Shown here one piece after another: positions 42,781-50,532 of a DNA stretch of 64,000 nt. The stretch is taken from contig JALFJQ010000063.1 in assembly GCA_022775085.1 (NCBI GenBank), forward strand, positions 62,001 through 126,000, written 5' to 3'. This stretch comes from Clostridiales bacterium. GTDB lineage: Bacteria > Bacillota > Clostridia > Oscillospirales > Oscillospiraceae. The notes below the pieces were generated by a model. The model saw nothing but the letters and a program-made list of their open reading frames with translations. It searched no databases and was not told the origin of the DNA. A program made the position numbers and the translations under genes. Position 1 is the stretch's first letter; every line of letters starts with the position of its first letter.

Positions 42781-43841
42781 AGAATCTGGATAAGTACAAA
42801 TCTCTGCTGACCGGGGAAGTGGATGGCCTGCTGTTGACCTCCCGCTACAGCCGCCATTACGGCGCGGAGTACGACATTGCCGAGGGCGTGGCTATCGTCA
42901 CCAAGGCCGGCTGCCGCTACTTCACCGACAGCCGCTATATCGAGTGCGCCGAGAACAACCTGAAGGACTTTCAGGTTCAGATGGTGGACCGCAACCGGAA
43001 CTACTTCAAGTGCATCAACGACGCCATTGCCGATTTCGGCGTCACCACCCTGGGCTACGAGGAGGATTACCTCACCGTGAAGGAACTGATGGACTATGAA
43101 AAAAACCTGAACGCCAAGCTGGTACCCTTCAATAAGCCCATTTTTGACTTCCGGGCTTCCAAGGAAGAATGGGAAATTAACCTCATGAAGAAGGCCCAGG
43201 AGATCACCGATAAGGCATTTGAAGAGGTTCTGCCCAGAATCAAGGTCGGTATGTCCGAACTGGAATTGCAGGCGGAGCTGATTTATTGTATGTATAAGAA
43301 CGGCGGCACGGGTCTGGCCTTTGACCCCATCGTGGTGTCCGGCCCCAACACCAGCCTGCCCCACGGCGTTGCCGGGGAGCGGAAGATTCAGGCCGGTGAC
43401 TTCGTGACCATGGACTTCGGCGCCTCCTACATGGGCTACTGCGCGGATATGACCCGCACCGTTGCCGTTGGCTTTGCCACGGAGGAGATGAAGCAGGTCT
43501 ACGCCGTCGTGCTGGAAGCCCAAACGTCCGCCATCGCCGCTACCAAAGCAGGGGTCACCGGCGCCTTTGTGGATGGCGTCGCCCGGAAGGTCATCGAGGA
43601 CGCGGGCTACGGCCAGAATTTCGGCCACGGCTACGGCCACAGCTTAGGCCTTGAGATCCACGAGGCCCCCAATATGAACACCCGCAATCAGGAGCCTCTG
43701 CCGCTGAACGCCGTGTGCTCTGCCGAGCCGGGCATCTATCTGCCGGGGAAATTCGGCGTCCGCATCGAGGATGTGACCATTCTGACAGAGAATGGCGCAA
43801 TCGACATAACCGCAAGTCCCAAAAATCTCATTATTGTCTAA
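42777..43841 (+). CDS. pepP: Xaa-Pro aminopeptidase (M24 family)
   Basis: A 354-residue metallo-aminopeptidase with a creatinase-like N-domain (about residues 1-125) and a pita-bread catalytic domain. Metal ligands are D213 and D224 in VTMDFGASYMGYCADMTR, the His in GHGYGHSLGLEIHEAP, and the two Glu of SAEPGIYLPG and VRIEDVTIL. It removes N-terminal residues preceding proline. The yqeG-pepP-efp order is frequent in Bacillota, and EF-P helps ribosomes through polyproline, so the neighbours share a proline theme (inference). It starts inside the yqeG stop. Confidence 0.94.
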   Translation: MKNLDKYKSLLTGEVDGLLLTSRYSRHYGAEYDIAEGVAIVTKAGCRYFTDSRYIECAENNLKDFQVQMVDRNRNYFKCINDAIADFGVTTLGYEEDYLTVKELMDYEKNLNAKLVPFNKPIFDFRASKEEWEINLMKKAQEITDKAFEEVLPRIKVGMSELELQAELIYCMYKNGGTGLAFDPIVVSGPNTSLPHGVAGERKIQAGDFVTMDFGASYMGYCADMTRTVAVGFATEEMKQVYAVVLEAQTSAIAATKAGVTGAFVDGVARKVIEDAGYGQNFGHGYGHSLGLEIHEAPNMNTRNQEPLPLNAVCSAEPGIYLPGKFGVRIEDVTILTENGAIDITASPKNLIIV

Positions 43842-43860
43842 CTTTTTTTCCTGTGCCCTA

Positions 43861-43889
43861 TTGCATAACCGCGTTTTTTGCGGTACAAT
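43861..43889 (+). promoter_or_regulatory. efp promoter
   Basis: TTGCAT (43861-43866), 17-bp spacer, TACAAT (43884-43889). A small ACCGC/GCGGT hairpin lies in the spacer. Transcription from here would include the repeat at 43907-44067 in the efp leader. Confidence 0.6.
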
Positions 43890-43906
43890 ATATGAGCTAA
43901 AGTTAT

Positions 43907-44067
43907 GGCAACACCGCACAATGGAGGCTGCGGGCTTTGGCGGATCTTTTGCTCCCAACCTTCCGTTTGAAAAATGGGAAATACATCAAGTATTCCCACA
44001 TTTTCCAAACCTTGATTGGAAGTAAAATCTCTCGCCAAATCCTCTTGCTCCATTATGCGCTGCTGCC
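43907..44067. repeat. Structured palindromic repeat, family 2, copy A (efp leader)
   Basis: A 161-bp element. Outer arms GGCAACACCGCACAATGG and CCATTATGCGCTGCTGCC pair imperfectly. An inner stem, GGCTTTGGCG (43933-43942) with CGCCAAATCC (44033-44042), encloses the conserved GATCTTTTGCTCC and AAAATCTCT strands and a long apical hairpin closing near ATACATCAAGTAT. Related copies are at 48250 and 62316. Confidence 0.75.
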
Positions 44068-44122
44068 CTGTGAACGCAAATCGCCTCCCAAAACGGAGAG
44101 GTAGTCTTAGGAGGATAAACAC

Positions 44123-44686
44123 ATGATTTCTGCAGGCGATATTCGCAACGGTATTACCTTTGAGCTGGACGGCAAGGTGATGCAGGTCATCGAGTTCCAG
44201 CACGTCAAGCCCGGCAAGGGCGCCGCTTTCGTCCGCGTCAAGATGAAGAACGTCATCACCGGCGGCGTGACCGAAACTTCCCTGAACCCCTCTGCCAAGT
44301 TCCCCACCGCTTTCATTGAGAGAAAGAAGATGGAGTATTCCTATAACGACGGTTCCCTGTACTACTTCATGGATCAGGAGACCTACGAGCTGGAGCCCAT
44401 CGACGCTTCCGCTCTGGACGATTCCTTCAAGTTCGTCAAGGAGAATGACATCTGCACCATTATGAGCTACAAGGGCAAGGTCTTCGGCGTGGAAGTTCCC
44501 AACTTTGTTGATCTGGTGGTCACCAAGACCGAGCCTGGCTTCGCCGGCAACACCGCCACCAACGTGACCAAGCCCGCCACCGTGGAGACCGGCGCTGAGG
44601 TGAAGGTGCCCCTGTTCATCAACGAGGGCGACAAGATCCAGATCGATACCCGCACCGGCGAGTATCTGGGCCGTTCCAAGGCTTGA
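44123..44686 (+). CDS. efp: Translation elongation factor P
   Basis: A 187-residue EF-P with the KOW-like N-domain and two OB domains. The loop that reaches the peptidyl-transferase centre is [10 protein letters not shown] with K32 at the tip, the residue modified in many bacteria (5-aminopentanol in B. subtilis). No modification gene is in the window. EF-P rescues ribosomes stalled at polyproline. ATG 44123 follows TTAGGAGG. It has its own promoter, and the leader carries a family 2 repeat. Confidence 0.97.
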   Translation: MISAGDIRNGITFELDGKVMQVIEFQHVKPGKGAAFVRVKMKNVITGGVTETSLNPSAKFPTAFIERKKMEYSYNDGSLYYFMDQETYELEPIDASALDDSFKFVKENDICTIMSYKGKVFGVEVPNFVDLVVTKTEPGFAGNTATNVTKPATVETGAEVKVPLFINEGDKIQIDTRTGEYLGRSKA

Positions 44687-44713
44687 ACCTGAGCGCGTTA
44701 AGGAGTGGTTACT

Positions 44714-45169
44714 ATGACGATTTCTGAAAAGTCCGCCTACCTCAAGGGCCTGATGGATGGTCTGAAGCTGAACACCGAGTCCGACGAGGGTAAGATGATC
44801 GCCGCCATCGTGGATCTGCTGGGGGATGTGACCAAGCGCGTCACCGACATTGAGGAGACCACCATCGCCATCTCCGATGAGCTGGACGAGATCGAGGAAG
44901 ATCTGGACGCCATTGAGGACTACATTCTCGACGACGAAGATGATTTTGACGACGAGGACGAGCTGGACTGGGATGACGACGAGGATGAACTCGACGATGA
45001 GGACCCCGAGGAAGGCTTTGAATTCGGCGACGAGGACACCACCGTCTATGAGGTGGAGTGCGCCTGCGGCGAGGTCATTGATTTCGACGAGGAAGTGCTG
45101 GAGAAGGGAAGCATCGTCTGCCCCAACTGCGGCGAGACGCTGGAGTTCTCTCTGGAGGACGAAGAGTAA
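44714..45169 (+). CDS. Acidic protein with C-terminal zinc ribbon (CD1247-like)
   Basis: A 151-residue protein. The N-terminal half (SAYLKGLMDGLKLNTESDEG) is a helical domain shared by a family in Clostridia often named after C. difficile CD1247. The middle (about residues 60-105) is almost pure Asp/Glu, and the end has two Cys pairs (ECACGE and CPNCGE), a zinc ribbon. ATG 44714 follows AAGGAG; a GTG inside that Shine-Dalgarno is rejected. It is 27 bp after efp and followed by a strong terminator, so it is probably co-transcribed with efp. Function unknown. Confidence 0.85.
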   Translation: MTISEKSAYLKGLMDGLKLNTESDEGKMIAAIVDLLGDVTKRVTDIEETTIAISDELDEIEEDLDAIEDYILDDEDDFDDEDELDWDDDEDELDDEDPEEGFEFGDEDTTVYEVECACGEVIDFDEEVLEKGSIVCPNCGETLEFSLEDEE

Positions 45170-45183
45170 TTCTGCGATGATGA

Positions 45184-45215
45184 GCCTGCCGCGGTCTGTG
45201 CCGCGGCAGGCTTTT
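45184..45215 (+). terminator. Rho-independent terminator of the efp operon
   Basis: An 11-bp perfect stem GCCTGCCGCGG/CCGCGGCAGGC with a TCTGTG loop, then TTTT. Confidence 0.9.
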
Positions 45216-45236
45216 CCATGCTGAAAGGGAAAGTCT

Positions 45237-45767
45237 ATGAAGGAAAACCAGGAACAGAAAAAGTCAGATCGCTGGTTCACAGTCTTCTGTGCCGTTATGA
45301 TTGTGCTGCTGCTTCTGAATACATTCGTTATCAAGCTCGCGGTGGTGGACGGACGCTCCATGTACCCGACCCTCCACGACCGTCAGCTGCTGCTGGTTCT
45401 GCGGCCGGGCTATGAGGCATCTCAGGCAGATGTGGTGGTGATTCACACCGGGAAGGGCATCTTCAACCGGGATTACATCGTCAAGCGGGTGATTGCCGTG
45501 GAGGGCCAGACGGTGAAGATTGACTACGATTTGAATGAGGTAAGCGTGGACAATGTGGTTCTTTCGGAAGCCTATCTGAATTTTGAGGAGGAAGACCCGA
45601 TGCTTCCCCGGGATGACCGTGCAGTGGTTCGCTACACGGTGCCTGAGGGATGTGTGTTCGTCATGGGCGACAACCGCAACCACTCCGCCGACAGCCGCAG
45701 CGACAAATACGGCATGATTGACAAAAGTCGTATCGTAGGCCGGGTGATCCTGCCAGTGCTCCCATAA
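45237..45767 (+). CDS. lepB: Signal peptidase I
   Basis: A 176-residue type I signal peptidase of the Gram-positive (SipS) kind: one N-terminal membrane anchor (about residues 14-33) and an extracytoplasmic catalytic domain. The Ser nucleophile is S41 in GRSMYPTL and the general base K83 in YIVKRVIA; the final box is MGDNRNHSADSR. It removes signal peptides from exported proteins such as the surface protein at 36617. ATG 45237 follows GAAAGGGAAAG, just after the efp-operon terminator; I see no good promoter in the 20-bp gap. Confidence 0.95.
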   Translation: MKENQEQKKSDRWFTVFCAVMIVLLLLNTFVIKLAVVDGRSMYPTLHDRQLLLVLRPGYEASQADVVVIHTGKGIFNRDYIVKRVIAVEGQTVKIDYDLNEVSVDNVVLSEAYLNFEEEDPMLPRDDRAVVRYTVPEGCVFVMGDNRNHSADSRSDKYGMIDKSRIVGRVILPVLP

Positions 45768-45823
45768 ATCCGCAGTTTTTCTGCGTTCACATAGATACCT
45801 TACTCTGAAAGGGGATGTTTGTT

Positions 45824-45901
45824 ATGTGTATTCTATTTACAGCCGCCGACATACAACTTCAGGAGGAGTATTATGAACGAAATTACACTGCGAGTAATTA
45901 A
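45824..45901 (+). CDS. Possible 25-codon upstream ORF overlapping the GNAT gene
   Basis: ATG 45824 has an AAAGGGGATG Shine-Dalgarno, and the frame runs 25 codons to a TAA at 45899-45901, passing over the GNAT ribosome binding site and start in another frame. It could be a leader peptide that couples translation, or chance. No known motif. Confidence 0.25.
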   Translation: MCILFTAADIQLQEEYYERNYTASN

Positions 45902-46328
45902 CGAATCCAATTTTCTGGATGCGTTTCATCTGACCCTGGCCCCGGGACAGGAGCAATTTGTCTCCCATCCCATCCGCAGTCTGGCCCAGGCATATGTCTA
46001 CTATCACCAGTGCACGCCCTTTGGAATCTACAACGGGGAAACCATGGTAGGCTATGTCATGGTAATTTACGACTACGACTTGGAAGAATACAATATCTGG
46101 CACATGATGATCGACGAAGCCCAGCAGGGCCGGGGCTACGGCAAGGCCGCCATGGAAGCTTGCCTGGCCTACATTGCCGGAAAGCCCTTCGGCGCTTCGG
46201 GCCGGGTGGTTTTGACCTGCAACAAGGAGAACCCCAAGGCCATCGGTCTGTACAAATCCCTTGGTTTTTCTGAAACCGGGAATGAGGACGAAGAAGAGAT
46301 CGAATTGTCCCTTCGGCTGAATACCTGA
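45873..46328 (+). CDS. GNAT acetyltransferase, BltD/SpeG-like
   Basis: A 151-residue Gcn5-related N-acetyltransferase. The acetyl-CoA loop is QQGRGYGKAAME, preceded by IWHMMIDE and followed by NPKAIGLYKSLGF. Overall length and the start (NEITLRVINESNFLDAFHL) resemble spermidine/spermine acetyltransferases such as BltD, so polyamine acetylation is a reasonable guess but unproven. ATG 45873 follows AGGAGGAG. It converges on spmB across a shared bidirectional terminator. Confidence 0.85.
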   Translation: MNEITLRVINESNFLDAFHLTLAPGQEQFVSHPIRSLAQAYVYYHQCTPFGIYNGETMVGYVMVIYDYDLEEYNIWHMMIDEAQQGRGYGKAAMEACLAYIAGKPFGASGRVVLTCNKENPKAIGLYKSLGFSETGNEDEEEIELSLRLNT

Positions 46329-46334
46329 TGCAGC

Positions 46335-46365
46335 AGCACCCTGCCGGCTTGCCCGGCAGGGTGCT
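46335..46365. terminator. Bidirectional terminator between GNAT gene and spmB
   Basis: A 13-bp perfect stem AGCACCCTGCCGG/CCGGCAGGGTGCT with a CTTGC loop between convergent genes. The T-run is short (TTTAT). Confidence 0.75.
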
Positions 46366-46881
46366 TTATGCAGGAAAGAACAACCGAACTGTCCAGGATG
46401 CCATGAAAAAGCCTACAAAATCCGCAAACAGAGCGGCAGGAATGGTGTAGCGTGTCTTTTGAATTCCCGCTGCGCCGAAGTAGACGCTGATGGTGTAGAA
46501 GGTAGTTTCCGTAGAGCCAAGCATGACGGCGGCTGTCCGGCCTACGGCGGAATCCACGCCATACCGGGCCATCAGGTCTGCCCCCACCGCCAGTGCCGCG
46601 CTTCCGCTTAAGGGGCGCACCAGTACCAGCAGCGCCGTTTCAGGCGGGATACCAAACCGGGCAAACACCGGGGACAGAAGTCTGCTGATTTCCTCCGCCG
46701 CGCCGGAGGCCTGCAGCATATGCACCGCGCTCAGCAGCAGAATCAGGGCGGGAAGAATGGAGACGATCAGCCTCAGACCCTCGGCAGCGCCGCAGAGCAT
46801 ATGATCGTAGGCGTTTTCCTTTTTTCCCAGTGCCAACGCCATGGACAGAAACAGAACCAGCGGAACGATGTAATCTGTCAT
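46366..46881 (-). CDS. spmB: Spore maturation protein B
   Basis: A 171-residue membrane protein of the SpmB/nucleoside-recognition (Gate) family. Conserved parts are AAEGLRLIVSILPALILLLSA, RPLSGSAAL and MLGSTETTFYTISVYFG. SpmA and SpmB are needed for proper core dehydration and heat resistance of spores in Bacillus. ATG 46881 (minus) overlaps the spmA stop by 4 bp; the longer frame into spmA is rejected. Presence supports an endospore former. Confidence 0.93.
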   Translation of the reverse strand: MTDYIVPLVLFLSMALALGKKENAYDHMLCGAAEGLRLIVSILPALILLLSAVHMLQASGAAEEISRLLSPVFARFGIPPETALLVLVRPLSGSAALAVGADLMARYGVDSAVGRTAAVMLGSTETTFYTISVYFGAAGIQKTRYTIPAALFADFVGFFMASWTVRLFFPA

Positions 46882-47450
46882 GGTTTCCAGACCTTCCCCA
46901 GCAGCCAGGCGGCGGTGACACCCAGTCCGGCGGACAGGAAACTCGTCACCCACACGGCTGGCAGAATATCAAAGGGAGACTGACAACCCAGTGCTGAACG
47001 GACAGCTGCTACATTGGTGGGGAGCAGCTGGATGGAGGCGGTGTTCAGCACGATCAGGCGGCACAACTCGTCGGTGGCGGTATCGTCCTGCTTCAGACGT
47101 CTTGCCGCCTGAATCCCCATGGGCGTCGCGGCGTTGCCAAGCCCCAGAAAATTCGCACAGATGTTGGCACTGAGCTTCTGGGAGAGAATAGTATCCGTCC
47201 TTGTGGAGGGGAAAACCCGGTTCATAAGGGGCTTTAGAAATGCGGACAGCATCCCGGTAATCCCGGCTGCCTCCATGACGGCGGCAGCCCCTGACCACAG
47301 GCAGATGGAGCCTGCCATGGAAACGCCGAGGGTCACCCCGGCCTGTGCCCCCTGCATGATCGCGGAAGCCAGTGTGCCGCCGCTTCCGTTGATGATCGCG
47401 AATAAAATGCTGATCCCCACAATGCCTGTCCAAATCCAGCTCATCACCAT
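46878..47450 (-). CDS. spmA: Spore maturation protein A
   Basis: A 190-residue membrane protein, partner of SpmB. Key pattern: NGSGGTLASAIMQGAQAGVTL, SICLWSGAAAVMEAAGI and ANFLGLGNAATPMGIQAA, which is the SpmA signature. ATG 47450 (minus) is chosen because GGGAGG then lies 6 bp upstream; ATGs at 47456 and 47444 are alternatives. Upstream, divergent to the HD-domain gene, only a weak -10 can be seen; expression in sporulation may use another sigma factor (inference). Confidence 0.92.
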   Translation of the reverse strand: MVMSWIWTGIVGISILFAIINGSGGTLASAIMQGAQAGVTLGVSMAGSICLWSGAAAVMEAAGITGMLSAFLKPLMNRVFPSTRTDTILSQKLSANICANFLGLGNAATPMGIQAARRLKQDDTATDELCRLIVLNTASIQLLPTNVAAVRSALGCQSPFDILPAVWVTSFLSAGLGVTAAWLLGKVWKP

Positions 47451-47586
47451 GGACATCCCTCCCGCTGCATTGTATGCGGTATGGAAGCCGGAATATTTGT
47501 CACTTCTGACCGGCATATATGGAATAGAAATTTCACCAAATTTACGCTATACTGTCAATATGAAATTGTTACAGGGAGGAAACACC

Positions 47587-48183
47587 ATGCTGCTTACACG
47601 TACCACTGCCGAAAATGCTCTGTTGCAGGCGGAGCGTTTGAATCCTGGCCCCTGGGTGAGCCACAGCCGCTACGTGGCTATGGCCTGCCGGAATATCGCC
47701 AGCCGCTGCCCTACACTGAACCCGGATACGGCGTATATCTACGGCCTGCTCCACGACATTGGCAGATATGCAGGCGTTACCTCCGAGCGCCATCTCATCG
47801 ACGGCTACCGCTACTGTATGGAGCGGGGTTGGAAAAAGGCCGCGCAGATCTGTATTAGCCATGCCTTTATGGTGAAGGATATTTCTTCCTCCATCGGCGT
47901 GTTCGATATGCCGCCGGAGGACAAGGAATTTATGGCGGAGTTCGTAAAGAACGCCGTCTACGACGACTATGATTATCTGGTGCAGCTGTGCGACGCGCTG
48001 GCGCTGCCCACCGGCTTCTGTCTGCTGGAAAAGCGGTTTGTGGATGTTGCCATCCGTTACGGCACCCATCCGGCGACTGTTGACCGTTGGAAAGCAGTGC
48101 TGCGGATCAAGGACAGCTTTGAGACGGTGATCGGCAGCTCCATTTATGACTGGCTTCCCGGCGCGGTGGAGAACAGCCTGTGA
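47587..48183 (+). CDS. HD-domain protein (predicted metal-dependent phosphohydrolase)
   Basis: A 198-residue HD-superfamily protein. Metal ligands are H26 in WVSHSRYVA, H56-D57 in GLLHDIGRYAG and a later Asp in QLCDALALP. The spacing matches the small HDIG-like proteins that hydrolyse nucleotides or phosphate esters. ATG 47587 follows GGGAGGAAACACC; an upstream in-frame extension runs through the spm promoter region and is rejected. A TATACT at 47548-47553 may be its -10, with a poor -35. Substrate unknown. Confidence 0.82.
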   Translation: MLLTRTTAENALLQAERLNPGPWVSHSRYVAMACRNIASRCPTLNPDTAYIYGLLHDIGRYAGVTSERHLIDGYRYCMERGWKKAAQICISHAFMVKDISSSIGVFDMPPEDKEFMAEFVKNAVYDDYDYLVQLCDALALPTGFCLLEKRFVDVAIRYGTHPATVDRWKAVLRIKDSFETVIGSSIYDWLPGAVENSL

Positions 48184-48249
48184 TACTGGCTTGATTAGGC
48201 TGCTGTTTCAGCTGCCGGAAGAATTCAAAGGATAAAACAGTATTATTGG

Positions 48250-48314
48250 GGCAGCACCGCGCAATGGGAGCTGCGGGCTTCGGCGGATCTTTTGACCCAT
48301 TATGCGGTGTTGCC
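48250..48314. repeat. Structured palindromic repeat, family 2, copy B (short form)
   Basis: A 65-bp palindrome: GGCAGCACCGCGCAATGGG pairs with CCCATTATGCGGTGTTGCC with few mismatches, enclosing GCTTCGGCGGATCTTTTG. It equals copy A (43907) with the central hairpin deleted. It lies between the convergent HD-domain and tlpA-like genes. Confidence 0.75.
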
Positions 48315-48330
48315 TTAGGCCGCTTCCATC

Positions 48331-48915
48331 CTATCGGATCCGGTCAATTCCCATCTGCAATGTCTGCGCGTCAATTGCGCCGGTGGAACGGGCGGCGGCA
48401 CATCCCTGGGCATCGATAAAGTAGGTGCAGGGAATGGCGCTGATCCCGTATGCCATGGCGGCGCTGAGCTCGGTGTCATAGTAGGCGGGGAGGGTGAAGC
48501 CCTGCTCCTGAAGATAGGCAGAGGCGGTTTCCACCGTCTCCCGGCTCCCGTCCGTCAGATTCACCACGAGAAACTGCACGGAATCCCCCAGCTCGTCATA
48601 TTTCGCCTGAAAATCCGGCAGCTCCATCTTACAGGGACCGCACCAGCTGGCCCAGAAATTCAGAACGATGGGTTTGCCGAAAAAGTCGGACAGGGAAACC
48701 GGATTTCCGTCCCGGTCATATACGGTAAAGTCCGGTGCGGTGACCGCCGGGGCGGTGGTTTCAGGGATCTCCTCGCCGACGGCACTGGTTTCGACGGTCG
48801 CCAGATGTACCGCCTCCTGCTCCGGTTGCAGCCTTCCATACAGCCAGTGTGCCCCTGCCAGCAGGATCACCAGCGAAATGACCGCGAGAAGAAGTATTCT
48901 CTTATTACTGTTCAT
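48331..48915 (-). CDS. TlpA-like membrane-anchored thioredoxin
   Basis: A 194-residue thiol-disulfide protein with an N-terminal membrane anchor (about residues 7-25), a 30-residue linker and a TlpA/ResA-type thioredoxin domain. The active site is WCGPC (C92, C95) in VLNFWASWCGPCKMELPDF, and a cis-Pro AIPCTYF follows. It should act outside the membrane, receiving electrons from the CcdA-like protein encoded just upstream (9 bp). No cytochrome c genes are nearby, so a general or spore-related reductase role is more likely than cytochrome maturation. Confidence 0.9.
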   Translation of the reverse strand: MNSNKRILLLAVISLVILLAGAHWLYGRLQPEQEAVHLATVETSAVGEEIPETTAPAVTAPDFTVYDRDGNPVSLSDFFGKPIVLNFWASWCGPCKMELPDFQAKYDELGDSVQFLVVNLTDGSRETVETASAYLQEQGFTLPAYYDTELSAAMAYGISAIPCTYFIDAQGCAAARSTGAIDAQTLQMGIDRIR

Positions 48916-48924
48916 AGGCGCCTC

Positions 48925-49587
48925 CTAGCTTAGCTGCCGCAGCAGGCGGCCCAGCGTCCCGGTGGCCATCAGAACGCCGACGATGATCAAAAAGCTGCCG
49001 CTGAGCAGATTGATGATCCGGTAGTGCCGCTTGACCCAGTCAAAGGCTCCCTTCAGCGCGTCAATGAGAACGGCGCTGATCAGAAAGGGGATCCCCAATC
49101 CGAGGGAGTAGGCCAGCAGCATGACCATCCCTTCCAGGACATGACCCTGCCGGGTAGCAAGGGCCAGCGCGGAGCCGAGAAAGGCGCCGACACAGGGCGT
49201 CCAGCCCAGAGAGAAGATCACGCCGAATACCGCGGCGGAGAAAAAAGTCATGTCCTTAGTGTCCATGACCCGGCTTCCGCTGTGGAACAGATTCCAGCGG
49301 AACAGGCCGAGATAGTTCAGACCAAATACAGTGACAATGATGCCGCTGACCACATCAACGACCCTTTGATACCGCAGCAGCAGACTGCCAATGCTTCCGG
49401 CCAGAGCGCCCATTGCCACGAACACGGCTGTAAAACCACAAACAAATCCGGCGGCGCAGCCGATGGTTTTGCCGGTGCTGCGCTGACTGCCGCCGGCGAA
49501 GTACGATACATAGATCGGCAGCATGGGCAAAAGGCAGGGAGACAGGAAGGTGACAATTCCTTCGAGAAACGAGACCAGATACTGCAT
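48925..49587 (-). CDS. ccdA: CcdA-like transmembrane thiol-electron transporter
   Basis: A 220-residue protein with six predicted helices of the CcdA/DsbD-beta family. The two redox cysteines sit in Pro-rich helices: LSPCLLPMLPIYVSYF (C18) and LGWTPCVGAFLG. It passes electrons from cytoplasmic thioredoxin to extracytoplasmic partners such as the TlpA-like product of the next gene. It begins 3 bp after trxB in the same operon. Confidence 0.93.
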   Translation of the reverse strand: MQYLVSFLEGIVTFLSPCLLPMLPIYVSYFAGGSQRSTGKTIGCAAGFVCGFTAVFVAMGALAGSIGSLLLRYQRVVDVVSGIIVTVFGLNYLGLFRWNLFHSGSRVMDTKDMTFFSAAVFGVIFSLGWTPCVGAFLGSALALATRQGHVLEGMVMLLAYSLGLGIPFLISAVLIDALKGAFDWVKRHYRIINLLSGSFLIIVGVLMATGTLGRLLRQLS

Positions 49588-49590
49588 ACC

Positions 49591-50532
49591 TTATCCCTCC
49601 TGCCCGGCAAGATAATCCTGCGCCATATGCGCGGCGACTGCCCCGTCAGCCACAGCGGTGACGATTTGACGAACCTGCTTGGTGCGTACGTCGCCTGCGG
49701 CAAAGACCCCCGGAATGGCGGCGGCGGTAGTCTCGCCGGCAATGAGGTATCCGGCGGCATCCAGGTCAAGTTGGCCTTCAAACAGCTCGGTCGCCGGACG
49801 CCGTCCCACACTGACGAACACGCCGTCACAGGGGATGTCCGCTTCCAGACCGCTGAGCTTGTCCCGGATGCGGATACCGGTGAGCCTGTCCCCGTGTAAA
49901 AGCCGGACAGCTTCGCTGTTCCAGCGGAATTCCACATTTTTCGCGTTCAGCAGCGGCTCGTGATAGATTTTTTCCGCCCGCAGAGTATCCCTTCGGTGCA
50001 CCATAATGACTTTTTCCGCCACACGGCTCAGAAGCAGCGCGTCCGCCGCGGCGCTGTTGCCGCCGCCCACCACCACCACGGTTTTGCCCCGGTAGAACAT
50101 CCCGTCACAGGCGGCGCAGTAATGGATGCCCCGACCGGTCAGCACCGCTTCCTCCGGAAGGCCCAGCGTTCTGGGCACCGCGCCCGTGGCGATGACCACG
50201 GTTTTTCCGTAGAAAACGCCTTCGCTGGTCTTTATGACCTTGGGATTTGCGTGGAGGTCCACAGACTGGATGTCAGCCAGTTCCGACACCGCGCCGAACC
50301 GCAGCGCCTGGTCTTCCATTTTCTGCGCCAGGGTAAAGCCGTCGATGCCATCCTCAAAGCCGGGATAGTTGTCGATTTTGTGGCTCAGCGCCATCTGCCC
50401 GCCGGGGGACAGCTTTTCCAGCACCACCGCGGACAGCCCGGCCCGGACGGCGTACAGGGCGGCGGTGAACCCGGCAGGCCCGCCGCCGAGGATGACCATA
50501 TCAAAAAGCCTGGAATGATCTGTATTTTTCAT
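49591..50532 (-). CDS. trxB: Thioredoxin reductase
   Basis: A 313-residue low-molecular-weight flavoprotein. FAD binding is GGGPAGFTAALYA; the redox pair is C139/C142 in CAACDG; the NADPH site is VVVGGGNSAAADAL and HRRDTLRAEK; the C-terminal FAD motif is GVFAAGDVR. It reduces TrxA with NADPH. ATG 50532 (minus) overlaps the trxA stop, and ccdA follows after 3 bp, so reductant supply and membrane relay are one transcription unit. Confidence 0.96.
   Translation of the reverse strand: MKNTDHSRLFDMVILGGGPAGFTAALYAVRAGLSAVVLEKLSPGGQMALSHKIDNYPGFEDGIDGFTLAQKMEDQALRFGAVSELADIQSVDLHANPKVIKTSEGVFYGKTVVIATGAVPRTLGLPEEAVLTGRGIHYCAACDGMFYRGKTVVVVGGGNSAAADALLLSRVAEKVIMVHRRDTLRAEKIYHEPLLNAKNVEFRWNSEAVRLLHGDRLTGIRIRDKLSGLEADIPCDGVFVSVGRRPATELFEGQLDLDAAGYLIAGETTAAAIPGVFAAGDVRTKQVRQIVTAVADGAVAAHMAQDYLAGQEG

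Noticed and set aside
47530..47558. A minus-strand promoter for spmA (TTGACA with TGAAAT)
   Set aside because: The -10 is poor and overlaps the possible -10 of the divergent HD-domain gene. Sporulation genes often use other sigma factors, so I do not list it as a feature.
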